Below, in pieces: positions 27,054 to 36,358 of a stretch of DNA of 64,000 nucleotides. How positions within the stretch are numbered: the first letter of the stretch is position 1; every line of letters begins with the position of its first letter. The stretch comes from Caulobacter sp. FWC26 (GTDB taxonomy: Bacteria > Pseudomonadota > Alphaproteobacteria > Caulobacterales > Caulobacteraceae), in assembly GCF_002742645.2 (NCBI RefSeq), contig NZ_CP033875.1, positions 1,178,001 to 1,242,000 on the forward strand. The letters are read 5' to 3'. A program made the translations under genes and the position numbers. Below the pieces are notes generated by a model. It saw only the letters and a program-made list of their open reading frames with translations. It was not told the DNA's origin and made no database searches.

Positions 27054-29212
27054 CGCAGGGCGTCCAGATACAGCCGGCCGCGCGGGTCGACGGGCGCACG
27101 GCGCTGCACGCTCGGCGTCGGGCGCTCCAGCGCGGTCCACAAGAGGGCGCGCAGCTTGCGCCGGCAGTCCTGGCATTGGGGCTCGTTGCGGACCGTGTCG
27201 ATGGCGGCGCTCAGCGACAGGGCGTCGGGTAGGCGGGCCGCATTGGTGCCGACCCAGCGAGCCAGGGCGTCCAGGTTCGGCGGTGCGGCGGCGCCCGTTT
27301 GGCCCAGGGCCCGCCAGGCCTCGACAGCGGGACTGTCGGCCGGATCGCGGACCAGCGGCGCCAGACGCCCGGCGACAATGCCGTCGCGCTTGCCGCTCAT
27401 CCGCCGCGACAGGTCGATCGGCGGCAGCTTGGGCGGCGTGCGGGCCAGATAGATCCGCGTCGCCTGCTGGGCGGTCTTCAGCAGGACGAGGGCCCGGTTG
27501 GCGTGCGGCAGGGCCGCCTTGACCTCGCCCTGACGCAGGGCGCGCTCGGAGTCCCACATGGCGTCCAGCGCCTGGGCCAGGGTCGCGCGGGCGCTCGGTG
27601 AGAACAGCGTGGCCGCATCGCCCGTGTCGTGGGCGTGGCCGAACTGGGCCAGCAGCTTGTCCATGTCGCCCAGCGGGGAGCCGTCGCTTTCCGCGCCATG
27701 GTCGTGGCCGTCACCCGGACTATGGTCATGGTCGTCATGCGCCTCGGCCTTGGCCGCCGGGGCGGCGGGGCCGTCATTGGTCGGCAGGTCCAGAGCCGGG
27801 GCGTCGCTGGTGGGCAGGGCCAGGCCCACCCCGCCGCCGCCGCCTTCGGCCTCCTCGCCCATGAACTGGCCATAGCGCAGGCGCAGCTGGGCCTGGTCCT
27901 CGCCAAGGCCGTTGGCGCTGTCCATGAACTTGTCGGCCGAGATCCGGGACTTGCGGGCGAGGAGGGCTTCCGCGTCGATGATGATCTGGCGCTGGCTGCG
28001 GAAATAGACCGGCAGGATCTTGCGGGCCATGCCCTCCAGGCCGTCGACCGGCGGCGGGTCGTTGGGCCAGCGCAGGATGACGCTGGGCCCCTCGACCGTC
28101 TGGGCGGCGGGCTGGCGGTTGTCGCGGACGATCAACTGGACGATCAGGTCGCCGCCACGCTCCAGGCCTTCGCGGGCCAGGTCCAGCGACACCGGGAAGC
28201 GCTTGAGCCGCGCGTCGCCGAGGCCGACGACCGAGAGGATCCGCTCGGTGGTGGTGATGTTCTCGCCTTCGCCCTTGGTGACGGTGATCTTCAGGGTGGC
28301 ATTGGCGGCGACGCCGTAGTCGTCGCGCGCCTCGAACACCGGGGTCCAGCGGGTTTGGCCCGGTTCGACGAAGGTCAGGGCGGTGGTCGGGGTGACGACG
28401 CGGACCACCGGCGGGGCGTCGGGGATCATCTCCAGCCGGTGCAGCCGCTGGCGGGGCAGGCCCGGCGCTTCGATCCGATAGAGGGCCGAGCGCTCGAAGC
28501 TTCGCGCGCCGGTCCAGCGGCCGCCGTCGCGGCGCAGGGGCAGGCCGGCCTCGCCCGGGAAGGTCAGAGTCGTGGCGTCGGGCTGAGGCAGGAAGCCCAG
28601 GCTCCAGACGACCTGTGAGCCTGCGGGCGCTCTGACGTCGAGGCTGCTCTGCTCGAACGGGCGCTGGCCGGTATAGGCCGGCGGGGTAATCCGTAGCCGC
28701 GCGCCGGTCAGGTGCGGGGCGGCCAGAGGCGCGGGCGCGGCGGCGCCTTGGCCTTGTCCGGTCTCGCCCGGCGCGGGCCACAGGGCGGCGGCCGCGATGA
28801 CGAGCGCGCTGAGGCCGACCGAGACGGCGATGGCGCGGGTCGACCAGGCCGGACGCAGGTCGAGGGCGGCGGCCTCTTTCAGCCGGTCGCGAAGCCGCGC
28901 CTGCTGCAGGGCCGCCAGGCCCGTCAGGGTCTCGGGCGGCGTGAAGAGAAGGTCGCTGCTGTCCTCAAGCCCCGGCGCCTGGGCGTCGAGGGCGGTGGTC
29001 AGCCAGGCGCGGTCAAAGCGCTGCGTGCGCCGCCAGCCGGTCCAGGCGAGAGCCCCCAGGCCCGCCGCGCCGACGGCAAGAGTCCCCAACGGTCCGGCCA
29101 GACGCCATGCCGCGACGCCACCGGCCAGAACGGCGGGCGCGCCGACCGCCAGGGTGTCGAGCACCACGCGCAGGCGGGCGGCGCGGGGCAGATGGGCCAG
29201 GACGGCGATCAT
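27050..29212 (-). CDS. DUF4175 family membrane protein
   Basis: A 720-residue protein starting ATG 29212, overlapping the BatA-like gene by 4 bp. Two N-terminal helices (LAVGAPAVLAGGVAAWRLAG with LAVGAAGLGALAWTGW) and one near 130 (AIAVSVGLSALVIAAAALWP) precede a long periplasmic part with Ig-like beta region (DDYGVAANATLKITVTKGE) and helical region (ADKFMDSANGLGEDQAQLRLRYG). A His/Asp-rich loop around residues 490-510 (HDDHDHSPGDGHDHG) could bind metal. The C-terminal part has CQDCRRKLRALLW. The family has no known activity but is regularly found with MoxR/BatA operons in alphaproteobacteria. Confidence 0.85.
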   Translation of the reverse strand: MIAVLAHLPRAARLRVVLDTLAVGAPAVLAGGVAAWRLAGPLGTLAVGAAGLGALAWTGWRRTQRFDRAWLTTALDAQAPGLEDSSDLLFTPPETLTGLAALQQARLRDRLKEAAALDLRPAWSTRAIAVSVGLSALVIAAAALWPAPGETGQGQGAAAPAPLAAPHLTGARLRITPPAYTGQRPFEQSSLDVRAPAGSQVVWSLGFLPQPDATTLTFPGEAGLPLRRDGGRWTGARSFERSALYRIEAPGLPRQRLHRLEMIPDAPPVVRVVTPTTALTFVEPGQTRWTPVFEARDDYGVAANATLKITVTKGEGENITTTERILSVVGLGDARLKRFPVSLDLAREGLERGGDLIVQLIVRDNRQPAAQTVEGPSVILRWPNDPPPVDGLEGMARKILPVYFRSQRQIIIDAEALLARKSRISADKFMDSANGLGEDQAQLRLRYGQFMGEEAEGGGGGVGLALPTSDAPALDLPTNDGPAAPAAKAEAHDDHDHSPGDGHDHGAESDGSPLGDMDKLLAQFGHAHDTGDAATLFSPSARATLAQALDAMWDSERALRQGEVKAALPHANRALVLLKTAQQATRIYLARTPPKLPPIDLSRRMSGKRDGIVAGRLAPLVRDPADSPAVEAWRALGQTGAAAPPNLDALARWVGTNAARLPDALSLSAAIDTVRNEPQCQDCRRKLRALLWTALERPTPSVQRRAPVDPRGRLYLDALR

Positions 29213-30363
29213 GCCAGCACCGCGCGGTTTCGGCGCGTGGCGAGCCAGCGCTCACCAGCGAACAGCGCCGCGATCAGCACCGCCAGCCAGGGGCGCAGGT
29301 CGAGCGGATGCGGATTGAAGGCCAGAGCCGGAACCGTTTCGCCAAGCGCCGGCGCATAGTCCTGGGCGGCGACGCGGGCGGGCGCGGGCGGCGGGTCCAG
29401 CAGGGTCCACAGGCGGTCCGGGAAGTCGGGCTCGACCAGGGCGGGCAGGTTCTTGGGGGCCAGCGGGCGGGTCAGTTGCAGCACGCGGCCCTGGCCATAG
29501 CGGCCTTCGACGGCCAGCGGCTCCGCCAGAGGGTCGCGCCAGACCACGGTCTTGGGCCCCTCGACGGGGGAGGGCGCGTCGTTGGCTAGCAGCACGACGC
29601 CGCCGCGCTCGATCCAGGACAGCGCGGCGTCCGACAGCGGCGCGCCCGACAGCCAGATCAGGGTCTGGGCGCCGCTGGGAAGAGGCTGGTCGACGGGCGC
29701 GGCGTCGAAGGCGGGCGCTTGGTCTGGCCCGGCATAGGCGCTCGCTGCAGCGCGGAAGAACTGGACCGCCTCGGCCCGCTCGGCGGCGTAGCGAACCACC
29801 AGGGCCGGCGGCGGGCGCTCAGGCTTGGCGGTTGGCGTCGCGGTCGCTGGCGCGACCTTCCAGGTGACCTTGCGCGACAGCACGAGCCGCCCGCCGTCGG
29901 CGTCGAAGACCGGGGGGACGACCAGGGTCAGCGGCGCGCCCTCCGGGAGCTCGGCGTCGAGCTGGCGGATCAGGCTTGTGAGGTCGGCGGTGGCGGGCGG
30001 TGCGGCGCGGTCGGCGCCGGGGAAGCCGGGCGCCAGCCAGACGCGGCGCGCGCCGTCATCCGGGACCTGAGCGGCGTCGATCCCCGGAGCGAGGGCGACC
30101 ACGGGACGCTCATCGCCGGTCGGCCGCAGCACCGGGCGGGCCAGGGCGATAGCGACGGCCACGATCAGCGCGATCCGCACCGCCAGCAGCAGGCGCTCGT
30201 CCAGCCGCAGGCGCTGGACGGGCTTGGGATTGGGGTTCAGCCAGCGCAGGGCGGCGAAGTCGATGGTCTTGGTCTCGGTGCGCCGGGCGATATGGATCGC
30301 CAGCGGAACCGCGACGGCCAGCAGGGCGGCGAGCGCGGCGGGCAGCAGCAGGGCGGGGATCAT
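29209..30363 (-). CDS. BatA-like membrane protein (aerotolerance N-terminal domain)
   Basis: A 384-residue protein: the N-terminal BatA domain consists of a helix (LLLPAALAALLAVAVPLAIHIARR), RWLNPNPKPVQRLRLDERLLL and a second helix (IALIVAVAIALARPV). No complete vWA MIDAS is present; instead the middle contains LIWLSGAPLSDAALSWIERG and VVLLANDAPSP, an amidotransferase-like segment. A last helix (WLAVLIAALFAGERWLATRR) anchors the C-terminus. It overlaps both neighbours by ATGA. Works with the MoxR ATPase and DUF58 protein as the membrane part of the system (family knowledge; role here inferred). Confidence 0.85.
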   Translation of the reverse strand: MIPALLLPAALAALLAVAVPLAIHIARRTETKTIDFAALRWLNPNPKPVQRLRLDERLLLAVRIALIVAVAIALARPVLRPTGDERPVVALAPGIDAAQVPDDGARRVWLAPGFPGADRAAPPATADLTSLIRQLDAELPEGAPLTLVVPPVFDADGGRLVLSRKVTWKVAPATATPTAKPERPPPALVVRYAAERAEAVQFFRAAASAYAGPDQAPAFDAAPVDQPLPSGAQTLIWLSGAPLSDAALSWIERGGVVLLANDAPSPVEGPKTVVWRDPLAEPLAVEGRYGQGRVLQLTRPLAPKNLPALVEPDFPDRLWTLLDPPPAPARVAAQDYAPALGETVPALAFNPHPLDLRPWLAVLIAALFAGERWLATRRNRAVLA

Positions 30364-31247
30364 CGGACCGCCGCCGCGCGGGCCAGGGCCTGGATCGGCC
30401 CGTCAGGATCCTGGTCGGCGAAGTGTTCGGCGAAGCGCACGCCCCGGCTTTCCAGACGGGCGCGCAGGGCCGCGCGGGCCTCGCCAAAGCGCTTGAGGAA
30501 GTCGGCGCGCAGCGATCGGCCGTCGCCGGGCAGCTCGGCGAAGCTCTCTGGATCGCGGAACCGAAGCGAGCTGTCGAACGGAAAGTCGCGCTCGTCGCCG
30601 GTCAGGAGCTGGACGAACGACACGTCGCGGCCCGAGGCGGCCAAGCGCTCGGCGGCGGCGACGCAGGCCTCGTCGAAGCCGTCGGTGATGAAGATGACGA
30701 GGTCGCCGGGCGCGATGCGCTCGCCCAGGGTCTTAAGGTCACGCTCCCAGTGCGGCGCGCCGCCGGGCTGGAGCGGGCTGATCTCCAGGCGGATGCGGTC
30801 GCGCTGGCGCTTGTCGCCTGACGGCGCCAGCACCAGCGGCCCCTTGTCCTGGGCGACGACGAGGCCGAAACGGTCGCCTTGCAGCAGGGCGATCTCAATC
30901 AAGGCCGCAGTCAGGCGGCGGGCGGCGTCGAAGCGGGTCCAGGTGGGGCGCGCCAGATCGGCCTGGGCCATCGAGGCGCTGGCGTCCAGCACGATCCAGA
31001 TCGCCACCGGACTCTCGCGCTCGGCGTCGCGGACGAAGAACTTGTCGGACCGCGAATAGAGCTTCCAGTCGATGCGTCGCAGGTCATCGCCGCGCTCATA
31101 GGCGCGGTACTGGGCGAACTCCATCGCCCCGCCGCGATTGCGGCTGGCGTGCGCGCCGTCGCCGACCAGCACGGCGGCCGCGCGGGGCGCCAAGGACAGG
31201 CGTCGCAGGCGGGTGCGCAGGTCCGGAGGCAGGTCGAACGGCGACAT
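30360..31247 (-). CDS. DUF58 domain protein (vWA-like MoxR partner)
   Basis: ATG 31247 is preferred, 8 bp after the MoxR stop; product 295 residues. DUF58 signature: GGAMEFAQYRAYERGDDLRR followed by IDWKLYSRSDKFFVRDAE, then a vWA-like core with MIDAS VLDASASMAQ and GDLVIFITDGFD. DUF58 proteins are substrates or co-factors of MoxR AAA+ ATPases. No membrane segment, so it is cytoplasmic. Overlaps the BatA-like gene by 4 bp (ATGA 30360-30363). Confidence 0.92.
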   Translation of the reverse strand: MSPFDLPPDLRTRLRRLSLAPRAAAVLVGDGAHASRNRGGAMEFAQYRAYERGDDLRRIDWKLYSRSDKFFVRDAERESPVAIWIVLDASASMAQADLARPTWTRFDAARRLTAALIEIALLQGDRFGLVVAQDKGPLVLAPSGDKRQRDRIRLEISPLQPGGAPHWERDLKTLGERIAPGDLVIFITDGFDEACVAAAERLAASGRDVSFVQLLTGDERDFPFDSSLRFRDPESFAELPGDGRSLRADFLKRFGEARAALRARLESRGVRFAEHFADQDPDGPIQALARAAAVR

Positions 31248-31255
31248 ACGCAGGT

Positions 31256-32257
31256 TCAGTCGCGGGCGGGGGCGGGCAGGGCGGCCAGCAGGGCGGCGAC
31301 CACGTCGTCGGTCGTCTTGCGCTCGGCCTCGGCGGCGAAGGACAACAGGATGCGGTGGCGCAGCACCGGCGCGGCCAGGGCCACGACGTCCTCGCGGGTG
31401 GCGGCCAGGCGTCCGTGCAACAGCGCGCGGGCCTTGGCGGCCAGCACCAGGGCCTGACCGGCGCGAGGACCGGCGCCCCAGCGGACATAGTCCTGGATGG
31501 CGGGCGGGGCGTCCGGGCCCGGACGCGTGGCGCGGATCAGGCTGGTGATCCAGGTCAGCAGGCCGTCGCTGACATGGGCCTGGCGCACCCACGTCTGCAG
31601 CTCGACGATATCGGCGCCGGTCATCACCGCCTTTGGGGCCTCAATCGCGCCGCCCGTGGTCAAGGCGAGGATCGCCCGCTCCTCCTCGGCGGTGGGATAG
31701 CCCACGCGGATGTTCAGCAGGAAGCGGTCCAGCTGGGCCTCGGGCAGGGGATAGGTGCCGGCCTGCTCCAGTGGGTTCTGGGTGGCCAGCACGAAGAACG
31801 GCTCGGACAGGGCGTGGGTGACGCCGGCGTAGCTGACCTGGTGCTCCTGCATGGCTTCCAGCAGGGCGGCTTGGGTCTTGGGCGGGGTGCGGTTCAGCTC
31901 GTCGGCCAGGAACAGGTTGGTGAACACCGGGCCCTGCTGGAAGCGGAAGTGGCGATGGCCTGTGCCGTGGTCTTCCTCCAGCACCTCGGTGCCCAGGATG
32001 TCGCTGGGCATCAGGTCGGGCGTGAACTGCACGCGGCGGAAATCCAGCGACAGGGCCTGGCCTAGGGTGCGGACCAAGAGGGTCTTGCCCAGGCCCGGCA
32101 CGCCCTCGATCAGGCAGTGGCCGCCGGCCAAGAGGCCAATCAGGAGCTGCTCGACCACCTCGTCCTGGCCGACGATGGCCTGGCCGATGGCGGCGCGCAG
32201 CTGCGACAGACGCTGAAGCTTGCCCGCGATCTCGGCTTCGGTAGGGGTCATGGTCAT
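31256..32257 (-). CDS. MoxR family AAA+ ATPase
   Basis: A 333-residue MoxR ATPase; ATG 32257 chosen between TTG 32263 and ATG 32251. Motifs: [20 protein letters not shown], Walker [24 protein letters not shown], Walker [21 protein letters not shown], sensor 1 [20 protein letters not shown] (the family signature). The C-terminal lid domain has [19 protein letters not shown]. MoxR ATPases act as chaperones for vWA proteins, here the DUF58 gene 8 bp downstream. Part of the eight-gene operon. Confidence 0.96.
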   Translation of the reverse strand: MTMTPTEAEIAGKLQRLSQLRAAIGQAIVGQDEVVEQLLIGLLAGGHCLIEGVPGLGKTLLVRTLGQALSLDFRRVQFTPDLMPSDILGTEVLEEDHGTGHRHFRFQQGPVFTNLFLADELNRTPPKTQAALLEAMQEHQVSYAGVTHALSEPFFVLATQNPLEQAGTYPLPEAQLDRFLLNIRVGYPTAEEERAILALTTGGAIEAPKAVMTGADIVELQTWVRQAHVSDGLLTWITSLIRATRPGPDAPPAIQDYVRWGAGPRAGQALVLAAKARALLHGRLAATREDVVALAAPVLRHRILLSFAAEAERKTTDDVVAALLAALPAPARD

Positions 32258-32284
32258 AGGCAATCCGAACAGAGAAGGAGGCGA

Positions 32285-33016
32285 TCAGGCGGTGAGGGCG
32301 TAGAGGACGATGTTGACCGCGAACTTGGTGTTGTCATCGGCCAGGAAGCGCTTGTTGCGCCAGTCGTAATCCCACTCGCAGCCGTAATCCTTGTTGCTGT
32401 AGAGCACCCCGAGGCGCCCGCCGACCTCGATGCCCTTCAGATAGTCGTGGACGAGATCATCGCCCCAGCCGTTCAGCTCGAAGCTGGTGGCGGGCGGTCC
32501 GTCGAACTTGAAGAAGTTGCGGTAGATCAGGTGGTCGTTGGGCAGCTTCCTCAGGGCGTTCGCCCCAAACAGCTTCGCCATCTGGCGCTCGAACGACTTG
32601 GCGAACAGGCCGTCGATGTCGTGGTTGCAGTCGTCGACGAAGACGAAGCCGCCGTTGCGGACATAGGTCTTGAAGTTCTCGGCCTCGGCCGGGCTGAACT
32701 CCACCAGCTTGTGGCCCGCCAGATAGCAAAACGGTGCGGTCAGCATGGCCGGGTCGGAGAGCCGAACGACGCGTTCCTCGGGATCGACCCGCAGGGTGGT
32801 GTAGTCGACCAGCGAGGTCAGGATGTTGGCCGGCATGCGCTGGTCGACGTCCCAGTCGCCGCTGTCATAGCGCAGGCGCGTGAACCAGAAATCATAGGCC
32901 GGAGCGGCCCCAATTGCGGCCTTGGGAGACGATGGGAGGCTGGCCAGCCAACCTCCCATCGCACCGCCCGCCAGCAGACGCAGACACTCTGAACGGGTTA
33001 CGCGACTGCTGGCCAT
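32285..33016 (-). CDS. DUF4159 family exported protein
   Basis: A 243-residue protein with a long N-terminal export signal (TRSECLRLLAGGAMGGWLASL), then the DUF4159 domain: DFWFTRLRYDSGDWDVDQRM, FVFVDDCNHDID, WGDDLVHDYLKGIEVGG, LGVLYSNKDYGCEWDYDW. DUF4159 has a glutamine-amidotransferase-like fold without the usual catalytic triad. It lies between tldE-like (9-bp gap) and moxR. Probable periplasmic binding component of the operon; the signal has a Tat-like flavour (R-x-x-C-L-R-L-L) but no true twin arginine. Confidence 0.85.
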   Translation of the reverse strand: MASSRVTRSECLRLLAGGAMGGWLASLPSSPKAAIGAAPAYDFWFTRLRYDSGDWDVDQRMPANILTSLVDYTTLRVDPEERVVRLSDPAMLTAPFCYLAGHKLVEFSPAEAENFKTYVRNGGFVFVDDCNHDIDGLFAKSFERQMAKLFGANALRKLPNDHLIYRNFFKFDGPPATSFELNGWGDDLVHDYLKGIEVGGRLGVLYSNKDYGCEWDYDWRNKRFLADDNTKFAVNIVLYALTA

Positions 33017-33025
33017 GGGTGTGTG

Positions 33026-34357
33026 TCAGACGGCGTCCGACAGCGAGGTGAAGGTGAAGTCCCGCACCCGCATCGGCGGGATCATGTACTTCATGCCGCC
33101 GCCTTCGCTGACGCGGACCGGACGGCCCAGGTCGTCGATGTTGTTCAGCATGATCACCGGCGACTCGTTGAAGCGGAAGTTCTTCACCGGGTACTTCAGC
33201 TGGCCGTTCTCGATGTAGAAGGTGCCGTCGCGGGTCAGGCCCGTCAGCAGCACGGTCTGCGGATCGACCATCCGGATGTACCAGGTGCGGGTCACCAGGA
33301 TGCCGCGCTCGGTCTCGCGCACCAGGTCGGCGGTCGACTTGGTTCCGCCCGACATGATGATGTTACCCGGGCGGCCGACGACCTTCTTGCCCTGCTTCTG
33401 CGCCCAGTAGGGCGAGTACATCAGGTTGGCGATCTTGCCGTTCTCGACCATGGCCATCTTCTCGCGGGCGCGGCCCGAGCCATCCCACGGCAGGACGGCG
33501 AGGTCCGGATGCCACGGGTCGGAGATGAAGCTGACGCGCGGGTCATAGACCTGCTCGCCCAGCTTGTTGCCGCCGCCCTTCTTGGACAGGAAGCTGCGGC
33601 CTTCGTCCGCCGAGCGGGCGTCGAAGAAGTTGAACATGAACGAAATCAGGCCCGAGGCGGCGGCCGGCTCGAGGATGACCGTGTACTTGCCCGGCTCCAG
33701 GGCCTGGGCCTCGGCCGAGGCGCTGGCCTTGCGCATGGCGATCTCGATGTCGCTGGCCGGCTTGAAGGGCGTGGAGTCCTGTAGGTTGCGGGCGACCCAG
33801 CCGGAGCCCTTGCCGTCAGCGGTGCGGACGGTGCAGGTGTAGTCCATCTCGGTCGAGCGCTGATAGCCGAACGCGCCCTTGCTGTTGGCGAAGGCCACGA
33901 AGTTCTGCTCGTCGTTCAGGAACCCGGCCGCGATCAGGTTCTTGGACCGGCAGGGCGCGATCGACGCCATGGCGATGTCGGCGCGCTGCTCGGGCGTAAT
34001 GGCCGCCGTGGCCGCGCTGAAGGTCGAGCTGGGCTTGTAGACCTGCTTCTCGACCGCCGGGACGAACTCGGGGTTCTCTGGCGCCAGGCGGGCCAGCTCC
34101 TCGGCGCGCTTGACCGCGCGGGCCAGGGACGCATCGGAGAAGTCGTTGGTCGACGACGTGCCCACCCGACGGCCGAAGGCCACCGAGACGCCCAGATTGG
34201 TGTCGCTGACCACGCCGCTGGTCGAGACGTTGTTCAGCGCGAAGCGGATATTGCCTTCGATCGAGCCCGTCAGCTGGGCGGTGCATTCGTCCGCCGTCGA
34301 GAGCTTGATCACCTTGTCGAGGATCGTCTTGGCCTCGGCTTCCGTCATGATACCCAT
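33026..34357 (-). CDS. TldE/PmbA-like metallopeptidase subunit
   Basis: A 443-residue TldE/PmbA-family protein (U62 peptidase family): SIEGNIRFALNNVSTSGVVSD and GVSVAFGRRVG near the start, ILEPAAASGLISFMFNFFDAR in the centre and GGTKSTADLVRETERGILVT with RDGTFYIENGQLKYPVKNFR near the end. TldE lacks the zinc motif and pairs with TldD, encoded 21 bp upstream. No signal peptide is evident although TldD here has one, an asymmetry to note; co-export with TldD would be one answer. ATG 34357 follows AGGGAG. Confidence 0.9.
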   Translation of the reverse strand: MGIMTEAEAKTILDKVIKLSTADECTAQLTGSIEGNIRFALNNVSTSGVVSDTNLGVSVAFGRRVGTSSTNDFSDASLARAVKRAEELARLAPENPEFVPAVEKQVYKPSSTFSAATAAITPEQRADIAMASIAPCRSKNLIAAGFLNDEQNFVAFANSKGAFGYQRSTEMDYTCTVRTADGKGSGWVARNLQDSTPFKPASDIEIAMRKASASAEAQALEPGKYTVILEPAAASGLISFMFNFFDARSADEGRSFLSKKGGGNKLGEQVYDPRVSFISDPWHPDLAVLPWDGSGRAREKMAMVENGKIANLMYSPYWAQKQGKKVVGRPGNIIMSGGTKSTADLVRETERGILVTRTWYIRMVDPQTVLLTGLTRDGTFYIENGQLKYPVKNFRFNESPVIMLNNIDDLGRPVRVSEGGGMKYMIPPMRVRDFTFTSLSDAV

Positions 34358-34378
34358 GATGTGTCTCCCTCGATCCGC

Positions 34379-36010
34379 TTAACCGAGCGAGCGCGCGGTA
34401 TTGATGACGTTGATGCCGTCGAACCGGGTGGTCGACGAACCGTGGCTGACGGCCGAAACCTGGCTAGGCTGGCCCTTACCGTCGAAGAACGAGCCGAACA
34501 GGCGGTAGTCCCGCTCGTCGCAGATCGCCGAGCAGGCGTTCCAGAATTCGGGCGTGCGCATCTGATAGGCGACGTCTTCCAGCGGCTGGGTGATCTTGCC
34601 GTCCTTGATCTCGTAGAACAGCGTGCCGCCGAACTGGGCGTTGTAGCGCTGCTGGTCGATCGAGAACGAGCCGCGGCCCAGGATGTAGATGCCGTTCTCG
34701 ACGTTGCCGATCATGTCGGCGAGGCTGAGCGGCTTCTTGCCGGGCTCCAGCGAGACGTTGGGCATGCGCTGGAACTGCACGGTCGACCAGGAGTCGGCGT
34801 ACGAGCAGCCGTCGCTCTCGGTCTTGCCCAGGATGTGGGCCTGATCGCGGGTGGCCTGATAGTCGACCAGCTTGCCGTTCTGGATCAGCGGCCAGCTCTT
34901 GGTCTTGATGCCTTCGTCGTCATAGCCGACGGCGCCCAGGCTGCCCGGCTGAACCTTGTCGGCGACGACGTTGACGATCTCGTTGCCGTACTGGAAGCGG
35001 TCACGGCGCTTGTCCAGTGTGGCGAAGCTGGTGCCGGCGTAGTTGGCCTCGTAGCCCAGCACGCGGTCGAGCTCGAGCGGGTGGCCGATCGACTCGTGAA
35101 TGGTCAGGCCAAGGTGGTTGGGGTCCAGCACCAGATCGTAACGGCCCGGCTTCACCGACTTGGCGGTCAGCTTCTCGCGCGCCTGGACGGCGGCGGCTTG
35201 AGCGTCCTCGACCATGTCGTAGGACTTGTTGTAGCTGATAATGCCGTTGGGCGAGAGGACCTTATCCTCGGCCTTGGGGTCCAGATACTCATAGCCCATG
35301 CCCATCGGGGCCGAGAGGCCTTCGCGCGAGCGGAACTTGCCGGTGGCCTTGTCGATCGCAGTGACCGTGAACGGCGCCCAGACGCGGTGGATGTCCTGGT
35401 CGATGAAGGAGCCGTCGCTGCTGGCGAAGTACTTCTGCTCGTTGATCAGGAACAGGCTGGAATTGACGAAGTTGGCGCCGGCCTTCAGGGCCGCGCCGTT
35501 GACCCGCATCAGCAGGTCGACCTTCTCCTGCAGCGACACTTCCATGCCGTTGCGGCGGATGGGCGTGGCCCATTTCACCTCGCCGACGCCCTTGGTCGGG
35601 GCCAGCTGGACCGGCGCGGTCTGGTTCTTGGCGTTCGCCTTGGCGATGGCGACAGCCAGGCGGGCCGTCTGGGCCACCGACTCCGGCGACATGTTGTTCG
35701 TGGCGGCGAAGCCCCAGGCGCCGCCGGCGATGACGCGCACGCCCACGCCGCTGGACTCGGTGTTGGTCACGCCCTGGACGTTGGCCTCGCGCGTCAGGAT
35801 GAACTGACGCAGGTAGCGGCCCACGCGGACGTCGCAATAGGTGGCGCCGGCGGCCTTGGCCGCGGTCAGGGCGGCGTCGGCCAAGCGCTTCTTGACCGCC
35901 ACGTCCATGGTCTCGATCAGCTGTTCGGCGGCGATGGCCTGGCCAAAGCCCGGCAGCAGCACGCCTCCGGCGCCGATGCCGCAGGCCGCGAGGAACTGTC
36001 GTCTATCCAA
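34379..36010 (-). CDS. TldD-like metallopeptidase with Tat signal
   Basis: The start is taken as TTG 36010, with GGGAGGAG 6 nt upstream; a GTG at 36034 is possible but lacks such a site. The product (543 residues) begins with a twin-arginine signal (DRRQFLAACGIGAGGVLLPG) and contains the zinc motif HESIGH at residues 305-310, then the TldD sequences GYEANYAGTSFATLDKR, AVGYDDEG and SDGCSYADSWST. E. coli TldD/TldE is cytoplasmic and trims microcin precursors and unfolded peptides; an exported version implies a periplasmic substrate. First gene of the eight-gene operon. Confidence 0.9.
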   Translation of the reverse strand: MDRRQFLAACGIGAGGVLLPGFGQAIAAEQLIETMDVAVKKRLADAALTAAKAAGATYCDVRVGRYLRQFILTREANVQGVTNTESSGVGVRVIAGGAWGFAATNNMSPESVAQTARLAVAIAKANAKNQTAPVQLAPTKGVGEVKWATPIRRNGMEVSLQEKVDLLMRVNGAALKAGANFVNSSLFLINEQKYFASSDGSFIDQDIHRVWAPFTVTAIDKATGKFRSREGLSAPMGMGYEYLDPKAEDKVLSPNGIISYNKSYDMVEDAQAAAVQAREKLTAKSVKPGRYDLVLDPNHLGLTIHESIGHPLELDRVLGYEANYAGTSFATLDKRRDRFQYGNEIVNVVADKVQPGSLGAVGYDDEGIKTKSWPLIQNGKLVDYQATRDQAHILGKTESDGCSYADSWSTVQFQRMPNVSLEPGKKPLSLADMIGNVENGIYILGRGSFSIDQQRYNAQFGGTLFYEIKDGKITQPLEDVAYQMRTPEFWNACSAICDERDYRLFGSFFDGKGQPSQVSAVSHGSSTTRFDGINVINTARSLG

Positions 36011-36358
36011 GGTGTCTCCTCCCAGGTGGCCCACGATCTGGGCACGCTATCGCCCTGTTCCGGGCGCGCCGGAATCTCACGCGGGAGAAGTTCTGTGCTG
36101 ACTAGCGTCAGAGGTCAAATATTTCTCAAATGTAATGTTTCGGCGCGCTTAGTTTGCACGCGTGAAGTAATTGTTCGCTGATCTGGTAGGAAACGTGCCT
36201 TCCCTGAAGGAAAAGGCTCCATAGGCGCGGAAAGCGGGCGCGATTTCAGGGGCAAGCCTCGATCCTTCAGCGGCGTACTGGGCGCTGGGCGGCTTGTTTT
36301 GGAGGCAGTTCTCGCCTGCCGCGCCCACGGATGGGGCGGCGGCTCTGCGAGGCGGGTC
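36011..36358. other. 348-bp region upstream of the eight-gene operon
   Basis: Contains the probable operon promoter: on the minus strand TTGACC (36113-36118) and CAGAAC (36090-36095) with a 17-nt spacer. The rest, up to the 3' end of the gene at 36359, is comparatively AT-rich around 36110-36200 and shows no gene. Confidence 0.45.

Noticed and set aside
27490..27520. His-rich stretch as a separate metal-transport gene
   Set aside because: The His/Asp-rich sequence is an internal loop of the DUF4175 protein (its true location is nearer 27690-27750), not a gene of its own.
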